A stretch of 64,000 nucleotides of DNA from positions 5,456,001 to 5,520,000 of the forward strand of contig NZ_BLWC01000001.1 of NCBI RefSeq assembly GCF_013167895.1, written 5' to 3'. The translations under genes were made by a program, and so were the position numbers. Shown piece by piece: positions 55,492-63,054 of this stretch (position 1 is its first letter; every line of letters starts with the position of its first letter). This DNA comes from Streptomyces fulvorobeus (GTDB taxonomy: Bacteria; Actinomycetota; Actinomycetes; Streptomycetales; Streptomycetaceae). The notes beneath the pieces were generated by a model, which did no database searches, had not been told where the DNA came from, and worked only from the letters and a program-made list of their open reading frames with translations.

Positions 55492-56178
55492 ATGCCGATG
55501 ACCCCGCTGCTGGCCCGCGAAGAGCTCGACGCGCAGCTCGGCGGAGCCGCCCGCGCCTGGCTCGACGAAGCCCTCGCCGAGGCCGAGCACGCGGCCGAAC
55601 ACACCGCCGCGCACGCGGCCCGGCAGGAAACCGGCCCTCCGGCCGCCGGGCCCGGAGCGCTCATCGCCGCGCCGCCGTGGGAACTGCGGTACGCGGCAGC
55701 CGGCCGGTACTGCGGGCTCGACCACGCCGACTCCGTACGCGCCCTGCTGCTGCTGGCGGCCCGGGCCGGGCTGCCCGCCCTGACCAGGCTCTACGACCAG
55801 GGCACCGCCGCCGAACGGCGTGCCGTGCTGCGCACCCTGCACCGGCTGGACATCGGCTCCGCCGCCCTGCCGCTCGTCGAGGACGCCCTGCGTACCAACG
55901 ACACACGGCTCGTCGCGGCGGCCGTCGGCCCGTACGCCGCGGCACACCTCGACGCGCACCAGTGGCGCCACGCCGTTCTCAAGTGCCTCTTCACCGGCGT
56001 CCCCGTGGACTGCGTCGACGCACTGGCCCGCAGGGCGCTCGGCGATCTCGAACTCGCCCGGATGCTGGGCGACTTCGCGGCCGAGCGCACGGCGGCGGGG
56101 CGGGACGTCCCCGCCGATCTCGCGTACGTACTCAGCTGCACCGCTCCCGCCACCACGGTCCCGTCCCAGGAGTCCTGA
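55492..56178 (+). CDS. eboA: EboA domain protein
   Basis: A 228-residue, almost all-helical protein matching the EboA family: DEALAEAEHAAEHTAAHAAR, RYCGLDHADSVRALLLLAAR, VEDALRTNDTRLVAAAVGPY, HQWRHAVLKCLFTGVPVDCV and the C-terminal ARMLGDFAAERTAAGR. The helix pairs resemble a HEAT-like scaffold and no catalytic motif is visible. In other bacteria the ebo cluster is needed to move a precursor to the periplasm (shown for scytonemin in Nostoc); the role of EboA itself is unknown. GGGAG lies nine bases before the ATG at 55492. Its stop shares a base with the next start (TGATG). Confidence 0.87.
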   Translation: MPMTPLLAREELDAQLGGAARAWLDEALAEAEHAAEHTAAHAARQETGPPAAGPGALIAAPPWELRYAAAGRYCGLDHADSVRALLLLAARAGLPALTRLYDQGTAAERRAVLRTLHRLDIGSAALPLVEDALRTNDTRLVAAAVGPYAAAHLDAHQWRHAVLKCLFTGVPVDCVDALARRALGDLELARMLGDFAAERTAAGRDVPADLAYVLSCTAPATTVPSQES

Positions 56179-57026
56179 TGCGCATCTTCGACCCCCACAT
56201 CCATATGACCTCCCGCACCACGGACGACTACCGGGCGATGTACGACGCGGGGGTCCGCGCGCTCGTCGAACCCTCCTTCTGGCTCGGCCAGCCCCGCACC
56301 TCGCCCGCCAGCTTCTTCGACTACTTCGACGCGCTGCTCGGCTGGGAGCCCTTCCGCGCCTCCCAGTACGGCATAGCCCACCACTGCACGCTCGCCCTCA
56401 ACCCCAAGGAGGCGAACGACCCCCGCTGCTTCCCCGTCCTGGACGCCCTGCCCCGCTACCTGGTCAAGGACTCAGTCGTCGCCGTCGGTGAGATCGGCTA
56501 CGACTCGATGACCCCGGCGGAGGACATCGCCCTGGCCACACAGCTCCAGCTCGCCGCGGACCACGGCCTGCCGGCCCTCGTCCACACTCCCCACCGCGAC
56601 AAACTCGCCGGTCTGCACCGCACCGTCGACGTCGTCCGCGAATCCCACCTGCCCCCTGAGCGGGTCCTGCTCGACCACCTCAACGAGACGACCGTGGAAC
56701 ACGCCATCGACAGTGGTTGCTGGGCCGGTTTCTCCATCTACCCCGACACCAAGATGGACGAGGACCGCATGGTGACGATCCTGCGGACGTACGGCACCGA
56801 GAAGATGCTGGTCAACTCGGCCGCCGACTGGGGTCAGAGCGACCCGCTGAAGACCCGCAAGGTCGGCGACGCGATGCTGAAGGCCGGCTTCACGGAGGAC
56901 GACGTCGACCAGGTCCTCTGGCGCAACCCCGTCGCCTTCTACGGGCAGAGCGGCCGGCTCCAGCTCGACGTCGCCGCCCCCGACCCCCAGCACGAGGGGA
57001 ACTCCATCCTGCGCGGCGGGGAGTGA
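56178..57026 (+). CDS. eboB: TatD-like metal-dependent hydrolase EboB
   Basis: A 282-residue amidohydrolase-fold protein of the TatD-like EboB group. The metal-binding start is MRIFDPHIHMTSRTTDDY, the next glutamate is in VVAVGEIGYDSM, the histidines in PALVHTPHRDK and VLLDHLNETT, and the last aspartate in LVNSAADWGQSDPLKT. All ligands for a one- or two-metal site are present. The C-terminal NPVAFYGQSGRL ends the barrel. The ATG overlaps the eboA stop by one base and eboE begins four bases after the stop, so the genes are translated as a unit. Its substrate in ebo pathways has not been established. Confidence 0.88.
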   Translation: MRIFDPHIHMTSRTTDDYRAMYDAGVRALVEPSFWLGQPRTSPASFFDYFDALLGWEPFRASQYGIAHHCTLALNPKEANDPRCFPVLDALPRYLVKDSVVAVGEIGYDSMTPAEDIALATQLQLAADHGLPALVHTPHRDKLAGLHRTVDVVRESHLPPERVLLDHLNETTVEHAIDSGCWAGFSIYPDTKMDEDRMVTILRTYGTEKMLVNSAADWGQSDPLKTRKVGDAMLKAGFTEDDVDQVLWRNPVAFYGQSGRLQLDVAAPDPQHEGNSILRGGE

Positions 57027-57030
57027 GACG

Positions 57031-58206
57031 ATGCGCTTCCGTCACCCCGACGGCTCCACCGTCCACCTCTCCTACTGCACCAACGTGCACCCGGCCGAGA
57101 CCCTCGACGGGGTGCGGGCGCAACTGCGCGACCACTGCGAACCGGTACGCAGACGTCTCGGCCGCGACCGGCTGGGCATCGGCCTGTGGCTCGCCAAGGA
57201 CGCCGCCCGCACCCTGGTCAACGACCCGGCGGCCCTGCGCTCCCTGCGCGCGGAACTGGAGCGCCGGGGCCTCGAGGTCGTCACACTCAACGGGTTCCCG
57301 TACGAGGGATTCGGCGCCGAGAAGGTCAAGTACCGCGTCTACCGGCCGGACTGGACCGAGCCCGAGCGCCTCTCCCACACCACGGACCTGGCCAGACTGC
57401 TCGCCGCACTGCTCCCCGACGACGTCACCGAGGGCAGCATCTCCACCCTGCCGATCGCCTGGCGCACCCCGTACGACGGCGACCCCGGCGCGGCCCGCAC
57501 CGCGCGGGCAGCCCTCACCACCCTCGCCCAGCGCCTCGACGCCCTCGCCGAACTGACCGGGAAGTCCATCCGGATCGGCCTCGAACCCGAACCGGGCTGC
57601 ACCGTGGAGACGACCTCCGACGCGATCGCCCCGCTCACCGCGATCGGCCACGACCGCATCGGCATCTGCGTCGACACCTGCCACCTCGCCACGTCGTTCG
57701 AGGACCCGGACACCGCGCTCGACGCCCTCGCCGCGGCCGGCGTCTTCGTCGCCAAGGCCCAGCTCTCAGCGGCCCTGCACGCCGAAGAACCCCACCTGCC
57801 CGACGTCCGCGCCGCGCTCGCCGACTTCGCCGAACCGCGTTTCCTGCACCAGACCCGGATGAACAGCGCCGCGGGGCTGCGCGGCACCGACGACCTCCAC
57901 GAGGCACTCGACGGCCACGCGCTGCCCGACAGCGCCCCCTGGCGCTCCCACTTCCACGTGCCGCTGCACGCACCCCCGGCGCCCCCGCTCACCTCCACGC
58001 TCCCGGTGCTCAGGTCCACGCTGAACCGGCTCGTCGGCGGTCCGGTGGCCCTGACCCGGCACCTGGAGGTCGAGACGTACACCTGGCAGGCGCTGCCCGC
58101 CGAGCTGCGCCCACGGACCCGCACCCAGCTCGCCGACGGCATCGCCGCCGAACTCACCCTCGCCCGCGATCTCCTGGTCGACCTCGGGCTCAAGGAGCTC
58201 CCGTGA
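57031..58206 (+). CDS. eboE: Metabolite traffic protein EboE (xylose-isomerase-like TIM barrel)
   Basis: A 391-residue TIM-barrel protein with the EboE signature at its start, VHLSYCTNVHPAETLDGVRA, and family elements VVTLNGFPYEGFGAEKVKY, SISTLPIAWR, IGLEPEPGCTVETTSD, GICVDTCHLATSFEDP, VAKAQLSAALH and HFHVPLHAPP. Glutamate, aspartate and histidine ligands for a metal are preserved. It belongs to the set described in cyanobacteria and plastids as required for transport of metabolite precursors. It starts four bases after eboB and its stop overlaps the eboF start as GTGA. Confidence 0.9.
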   Translation: MRFRHPDGSTVHLSYCTNVHPAETLDGVRAQLRDHCEPVRRRLGRDRLGIGLWLAKDAARTLVNDPAALRSLRAELERRGLEVVTLNGFPYEGFGAEKVKYRVYRPDWTEPERLSHTTDLARLLAALLPDDVTEGSISTLPIAWRTPYDGDPGAARTARAALTTLAQRLDALAELTGKSIRIGLEPEPGCTVETTSDAIAPLTAIGHDRIGICVDTCHLATSFEDPDTALDALAAAGVFVAKAQLSAALHAEEPHLPDVRAALADFAEPRFLHQTRMNSAAGLRGTDDLHEALDGHALPDSAPWRSHFHVPLHAPPAPPLTSTLPVLRSTLNRLVGGPVALTRHLEVETYTWQALPAELRPRTRTQLADGIAAELTLARDLLVDLGLKELP

Positions 58207-59618
58207 CCTCACCCGAAGCAGCGACCGAAGCGGGCCTCACCTCCGCCCCGACCCCCCTCCTCGTCCTCGACGTCGTGGGACTCACCCCGCAGCTCCTCGA
58301 CCACATGCCCCACCTCAAGGCCATGGCGGCCCGCGGGGCGCAGGCACCGCTCAGCACCGTGCTGCCCGCCGTCACCTGCGCCGCCCAGTCGACCTTCCTC
58401 ACCGGCACGACCCCCGCCGAACACGGGATCGTCGCCAACGGCTGGTACTTCCGCGAGCTGGGCGAGGTCTTCCTGTGGCGCCAGCACAACGGGCTCGTCG
58501 CGGGCGACAAACTGTGGGACGCGGCCCGCCGCGCCCACCCCGGCTACACCGTCGCCAACATCTGCTGGTGGTACGCCATGGGCGCCGACACCGACTTCAC
58601 GGTCACCCCGCGCCCCGTGTACTACGCCGACGGCCGCAAGGAACCCGACTGCTACACCCGGCCGCCCGCCCTGCACGACGAGCTCACCGAGAAGCTCGGC
58701 ACCTTCCCCCTCTTCCACTTCTGGGGCCCCGGCGCCGACCTCGTCTCCTCACGGTGGATCATCGACGCGACCCGGCACATCCTCGCCACCCGCGCCCCCG
58801 ACCTGGCCCTCAGCTACCTGCCGCACCTCGACTACGACCTCCAGCGCTACGGCCCCGACGACCCGCGCTCCCACCGGGCGGCGACCGAACTCGACCGGGC
58901 CGTGGCACCGCTGCTCGAAGACGCCCGCCGCCAGGGGCGCACCGTCGTCGCGCTCTCCGAGTACGGGATCACGCGCGTGGACCGGCCCGTCGACATCAAC
59001 CGCGCCCTGCGCCGCGCCGGCCTGCTGGAGGTCCACACCCAGGACGGCATGGAGTACCTGGACCCGATGGCCTCCCGGGCCTTCGCGGTCGCCGACCACC
59101 AGATCGCGCACATCTACGTACGCCGCCCCGAGGACCTCGAAGCCACCCGGGAGGCACTCGCGGGGCTGCCCGGCATCGAGCAGCTCCTCGACGACGAGGG
59201 CAAGAAGGCCCACCACCTCGACCACCCCCGCTCCGGCGAACTGGTTGCCGTCGCGGAGCCGGACGCCTGGTTCACGTACTACTACTGGCTGGAGGACGAC
59301 CTCGCCCCCGACTTCGCCCAGCTGGTGGAGATCCACCGCAAGCCGGGCTACGACCCCGTCGAGCTCTTCATGGACCCCCAGGACCCCTTCGTCCGGGTCA
59401 AGGCCGCAGGTGCCCTCGCACGCAAGAAGCTCGGCATGCGCTACCGCATGGCCGTCGTCCCCCTCGACCCCGCACCCATCCGCGGCAGCCACGGCCGCCT
59501 GCCCACGAGCGACGAAGAAGGTCCGCTCATCCTCTGCTCCACCCCCCACGCGTTCACCGGCCGCGTCGAGGCCACCGAAGTGAAGTCCCTGCTGCTCCGG
59601 CTCGCCGGACTGCACTGA
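58203..59618 (+). CDS. eboF: Alkaline-phosphatase-superfamily phosphodiesterase EboF
   Basis: A 471-residue nucleotide pyrophosphatase/phosphodiesterase-type protein. Strand one LLVLDVVGLTPQLLDHM gives the first metal aspartate; PAVTCAAQSTFLTGTTPAEHG carries the nucleophilic threonine; LSYLPHLDYDLQRYG gives the next aspartate/histidine pair, VVALSEYGITRVDRPVDIN the further ligands, and the late HHLDHPRSGELVAV the last histidine. In the common D-H motif an E replaces D (LSEYG), a variation seen in this subgroup. It may remove a phosphate or phosphodiester from the pathway product. Start is GTG in a GTGA overlap with eboE; no signal peptide. Confidence 0.88.
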   Translation: MTSPEAATEAGLTSAPTPLLVLDVVGLTPQLLDHMPHLKAMAARGAQAPLSTVLPAVTCAAQSTFLTGTTPAEHGIVANGWYFRELGEVFLWRQHNGLVAGDKLWDAARRAHPGYTVANICWWYAMGADTDFTVTPRPVYYADGRKEPDCYTRPPALHDELTEKLGTFPLFHFWGPGADLVSSRWIIDATRHILATRAPDLALSYLPHLDYDLQRYGPDDPRSHRAATELDRAVAPLLEDARRQGRTVVALSEYGITRVDRPVDINRALRRAGLLEVHTQDGMEYLDPMASRAFAVADHQIAHIYVRRPEDLEATREALAGLPGIEQLLDDEGKKAHHLDHPRSGELVAVAEPDAWFTYYYWLEDDLAPDFAQLVEIHRKPGYDPVELFMDPQDPFVRVKAAGALARKKLGMRYRMAVVPLDPAPIRGSHGRLPTSDEEGPLILCSTPHAFTGRVEATEVKSLLLRLAGLH

Positions 59619-59653
59619 GCTGTCCGCTCACTCACCAAGGGAGTTACCTGATC

Positions 59654-60673
59654 ATGAGCCGAACCCCCAAGGACGCCGGACTCGCGCGCAGGCTCAGCCG
59701 CCGCAACGTCCTCGGCGTCGTCGCCGGAGCCACCGCGGCGACCCTGCTGGGCACCGGGACCGCCGAGGCGCACGGCAGGGGCCGTCCCGTCCTGCCGCCC
59801 GGCCGTCTCGGAATCCAGCTCTACAGCCTCCGCGACAAGGTCTCCACGCTCGGTTTCGCACCGGTCTTCGCGGAACTGGAGAAGTACGGCTACGACGAGA
59901 TCGAGTTCGCCGGATACACCCAGGGCTCGGCCGGCCCCCTCACCCTCGCCCAGCTGAAGCGGCTCGCCCGGGACCACGGACTGAACCCCATAGGCAGCCA
60001 TGTCGGCTACCACGACGACAACAACCCCGGCGCCTACACCTTCGCCCAGAACCTCACCAAGGTCCTGGACGACGCCGAGGCCCTCGGGCTCAAGCACATC
60101 GGCACCGCCTCGGGCCCCTGGCGCTACGGCTCGACCGTCGACGGCTGGAAGCGCGCCGCCGAGGACTTCAACACCTACGGTGCCGCCGCGCGCAAGCGCG
60201 GGATGAAGTTCTACCAGCACAACCACGCCGAGGAGTTCTCCTTCGCGACCGACCAGCCGGACGTCCGCCTCTACGACGTCCTGCTCGCCGAGACCGACCC
60301 GGACCTGGTGTACCTGGAGATGGACATCTACTGGGCCTACGCCGCCCAGTTCCGTTTCGGGAAGAGGGCGGACGGCACACCGGCCCCCTTCGACCCGGTC
60401 GAGTACGTACTCAGGCAGCCCGACCGCTTTCCGCTCTTCCACGTCAAGGACGGCATCCGGGATGACACGGCACGCGACGGTTACCGCATGACGGACGTCG
60501 GCGACGGCGACATCGACTACAAGACCTTCCTCAGCCGTGTCACCGCGCGCACCCCCCGCGGCCGTACCTACCACCACTGGCAGGCCGAGCACGACAACCC
60601 CGCCGACTCCCTGGCGTTCGCCCGCAAGTCCAGTCAGCACCTGCACTCCCTGCGGGAGAGGTGCGGCGAGTAG
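59654..60673 (+). CDS. Tat-exported sugar phosphate isomerase/epimerase (TIM barrel)
   Basis: A 339-residue xylose-isomerase-like TIM barrel with a twin-arginine signal peptide: LSRRNVLGVVAGATAATLLG with cleavage near AEA-H. The barrel has LGIQLYSLRDKVSTLGFAPV, YDEIEFAGYT, HVGYHDDNNPGAYTF, MKFYQHNHAEEFSF, VYLEMDIYWAYAAQ, LFHVKDGIRDD and TYHHWQAEHDNP, with metal ligands apparently complete. Similar exported proteins lie beside 3-keto-glycoside enzymes in many bacteria. It follows eboF by 35 bases and is the last gene before the operon terminator. An exported isomerase matches the secreted dehydrogenase/hydrolase encoded at the operon's start. Confidence 0.9.
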   Translation: MSRTPKDAGLARRLSRRNVLGVVAGATAATLLGTGTAEAHGRGRPVLPPGRLGIQLYSLRDKVSTLGFAPVFAELEKYGYDEIEFAGYTQGSAGPLTLAQLKRLARDHGLNPIGSHVGYHDDNNPGAYTFAQNLTKVLDDAEALGLKHIGTASGPWRYGSTVDGWKRAAEDFNTYGAAARKRGMKFYQHNHAEEFSFATDQPDVRLYDVLLAETDPDLVYLEMDIYWAYAAQFRFGKRADGTPAPFDPVEYVLRQPDRFPLFHVKDGIRDDTARDGYRMTDVGDGDIDYKTFLSRVTARTPRGRTYHHWQAEHDNPADSLAFARKSSQHLHSLRERCGE

Positions 60674-60949
60674 CCGCCCGGCCGCCGCGTGCACAGGCCC
60701 CGGGGCGCCGAGACTCCCCGGGGCCGCCGGCGGGCGCGGTCACGCACGCCCACGGAGGCAGCCGGGAGCACTCCGCGTGCGCGGCGGACGACGGACCGTG
60801 CGCGCGTAGCGACCTCACGCCGAGCACCAGCCCGCCCACCCCGGCACCGCGCCACTGACCACCGAAAACGCAGGTGAGAGGCGATCCAAACCCCTGGTAT
60901 TGTTTTCTTTGTCGCCGCGGGGAAACCCACCGCGCACGACAGACACCTT
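60674..60949. other. Intergenic region between the ebo operon and tRNA-Leu
   Basis: The gap holds the operon terminator at 60696-60725 and no gene I can support. TATTGT at 60898-60903, about 45 bases before the tRNA, is a candidate -10 box, but its -35 is poor. Confidence 0.5.
60696..60725 (+). terminator. Terminator of the ebo-type operon
   Basis: GGCCCCGGGG (60696-60705) and CCCCGGGGCC (60716-60725) are perfect inverted repeats with a ten-base loop, 22 bases after the last stop codon. Confidence 0.72.
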
Positions 60950-61037
60950 GTCCGGGTGGCGGAATGGCAGACGCGCTAGCTTGAGGTGCTAGTGCCCTTT
61001 ATCGGGCGTGGGGGTTCAAGTCCCCCCTCGGACACCA
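60950..61037 (+). tRNA. tRNA-Leu (anticodon GAG)
   Basis: The acceptor stem GTCCGGG (60950-60956) pairs with CTCGGAC (61027-61033) with one G-U pair, followed by A and an encoded CCA. The anticodon arm is CTAGC-TTGAGGT-GCTAG, giving anticodon GAG for CUC/CUU leucine codons. A long variable arm (GCCC...GGGC) fits the leucine class, and the T-loop GTTCAAGTC is standard. Confidence 0.95.
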
Positions 61038-61040
61038 GCC

Positions 61041-61075
61041 AGATCCCCACGGTTCCTCGCGAACCGTGGGGATCT
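61041..61075. terminator. Perfect hairpin behind tRNA-Leu
   Basis: AGATCCCCACGGTTC (61041-61055) and GAACCGTGGGGATCT (61061-61075) are exact over 15 bases around a five-base loop. It starts four bases after the tRNA and also serves the end of the convergent gene at 61112. Confidence 0.85.
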
Positions 61076-61111
61076 GTCGTTTCCGGCGTGCCCGGTGTGC
61101 CGGGCGTCCGC

Positions 61112-62854
61112 CTACAGCAGCGGCTTGGTGCAGACCGTGGTGGTGCCGTCGCTGATGCAGGCCCGTACCGACTGCCCGGTCGTCGCCTTCATCACCTTCT
61201 CGGCCGCGACCTTCGTGTACGTCCCGCCGGGCGCCCTGTCCTCCAGCCACACCGTCGTACCCGTGGCCGTCGTGTGGGCCCAGGCGTAGTAGTCGGAGAC
61301 CGACCAGGACGGACGCGAGCCGCTGAGCGTGACCTGCTGTCCGCCGGGGAGCCGGGCCGTGGACCAGTCCGTGGCGACCGATGCCCACTTCGTGACCGTC
61401 GAGGGCGCGACGCCCTCGCAGATCTCGCCGGGGGCGCAGGGGCCCATCGCGCCCTCCCTGTCGTTCGTGTAGAGGTTGTCGTCCTGGTGGGTGGCGAACG
61501 CCCACGTCTTGCCGTCCACGACCAGTCCCGCGATCTCCTTGCCGGACAGCGGGTCGAGGGCGGCCATCTTCGTCCGGCCCGTCGCCGTGAGCCGGGTGCC
61601 GGGGATCGGCACCGGCCGCTGGACGCGGGAGTCGACGCCGGAGTCGCTGTGGGTCATCAGGGTGGCGAAGACGCCCGTGCGGCCGGTGGGAAGCTCGGCC
61701 TCGCCCCAGTAGTACATGTGGTGGGGGTCCCAGGCGGGACGGCCCTGCCAGATCTTCAGCCGGCCGCCCTGGTAGACGCTGGCGTCCTCGACCAGGCGCG
61801 GTTCGTAGTTCGGCATCCACTCCGTGACGGTCGACGAGTCGACGCCCGTGCAGGGAAGCGTGGCGCAGGGTGCCTGGGTCGGGGCGGTCGTCGTGGCATC
61901 CGGGTCCTGGGTGCACGCGGTGCCGCTGCTGTCGCTCACGCAGGCCCGCAGCTGGGGCAGCCACGAGTACGCGTGGGTCGAGCCGGAGGTGGTGCGCGAG
62001 GCGCCTTGCGGCGTGAACTCGGTGTAGACCTCACCCCAGCGACCGGCGCCCTGCCACGCCTCCAGCCAGAACCTTCCGCCGGAGCCGGTCAGCTGGCCCT
62101 CGGCCCAGCCGAGATAGCTCCCTTGCTTCAGACGCCCGTCGACCATCTGGACGGAGGCTCCGGAGGGAAGCGCCACCCGTTCGTACTCGGAGCGGTACAC
62201 GGACGACCAGTCCGATGCGGGGATCGTGGTCGGATTCGCGTCGGAACACCAGCCCGCGCAGGGGCCGTTGGGCACCACTGTGGACACGGTGTCGTTGACG
62301 CACCCTGTCTGCCTGCCGTCCGTGACACACGCGGCGTTGGCGTAAGCGACCCCGTACCGGGTCGTGTTGAACAGGAACATGCCGGTGGTGCCGGTCGTGT
62401 CGCGGTACGAGCGGGGGTGCTCCATCGTCGACCTGGTGTTGATGCCGTCGCCGAGGTTCTCCTCGGTCCGCAGCCAGCCGCGTCCCTGCGTCGTCCCGGT
62501 GAGGGTCACCTCGGCCCAGGAGTAGACCGTCGCGGACGTGTCCCAGGCAGGCTTACCCGTGTACATCCTCAGCCGCGAGCCGGAGGCGAGGACGACCTCC
62601 TTGAGCAGCTTCGGCGCACCACCCGTGTGCCATGCCGTGACGCTCCCGGGCTCGGAGCCCTCACACGGCAGGAGCGGACACGGCGCCGGCTGCGCGGCCG
62701 CCGCCTTCGTCGAAGCCGGGGCTCCGGCGGCCGTCGCCGTCGGAGCCGTCATCAGTGCGGAGGCGGTGACCGCCACGGCGACGGGCACACTCCAGGCCCA
62801 TAACCGACTCCACCGCCCTCTGCTCGTCGTGCCCCGTACATCCCCGTTTAGCAT
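61112..62854 (-). CDS. Secreted four-repeat cysteine-rich protein of unknown function
   Basis: A 580-residue exported protein. The signal peptide contains VPVAVAVTASALM with cleavage near ATA-A. The rest is four related units starting at about residues 58, 198, 329 and 472, each opening with a paired-cysteine box (PCPLLPCEG, PCAGWCSD, PCATLPCTG, PCAPGEICEG) and continuing with V-T-W, L-SG-L-M-G-P-W and a YSWAE/YYWGEAEL/YYAWAH strand. Units one, two and four end in a second cysteine pair (ACVTDGRQTGC type); unit three lacks it. No catalytic motif is visible; repeated beta units suggest binding to a carbohydrate or surface. ATG at 62854 follows GGAGGAG. Confidence 0.75.
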   Translation of the reverse strand: MLNGDVRGTTSRGRWSRLWAWSVPVAVAVTASALMTAPTATAAGAPASTKAAAAQPAPCPLLPCEGSEPGSVTAWHTGGAPKLLKEVVLASGSRLRMYTGKPAWDTSATVYSWAEVTLTGTTQGRGWLRTEENLGDGINTRSTMEHPRSYRDTTGTTGMFLFNTTRYGVAYANAACVTDGRQTGCVNDTVSTVVPNGPCAGWCSDANPTTIPASDWSSVYRSEYERVALPSGASVQMVDGRLKQGSYLGWAEGQLTGSGGRFWLEAWQGAGRWGEVYTEFTPQGASRTTSGSTHAYSWLPQLRACVSDSSGTACTQDPDATTTAPTQAPCATLPCTGVDSSTVTEWMPNYEPRLVEDASVYQGGRLKIWQGRPAWDPHHMYYWGEAELPTGRTGVFATLMTHSDSGVDSRVQRPVPIPGTRLTATGRTKMAALDPLSGKEIAGLVVDGKTWAFATHQDDNLYTNDREGAMGPCAPGEICEGVAPSTVTKWASVATDWSTARLPGGQQVTLSGSRPSWSVSDYYAWAHTTATGTTVWLEDRAPGGTYTKVAAEKVMKATTGQSVRACISDGTTTVCTKPLL

Positions 62855-63054
62855 GCCGTCTCCTCCACTGAACACCTCGGTCGGGCCCTGACGCAGTGAT
62901 GCAATGCGCCGCGGCTCTTCCGCCCGTCTCCGCGGGGTCTTCGTGGTGGGGCGCATGGCTCGTTATCCGCCATCCACGGACGGGAGCGCGGGGGAGAGAC
63001 ATGCGTGGAGCGCCCGCAGCAGCGGGGCCGGCCCGGGACGATTCAACGGGTGCC

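Noticed and set aside
60950..61075. tRNA-Leu as the attachment site of an integrated element
   Set aside because: No integrase gene and no duplicated tRNA 3' end are visible in the window, although an island beyond the right edge cannot be excluded.
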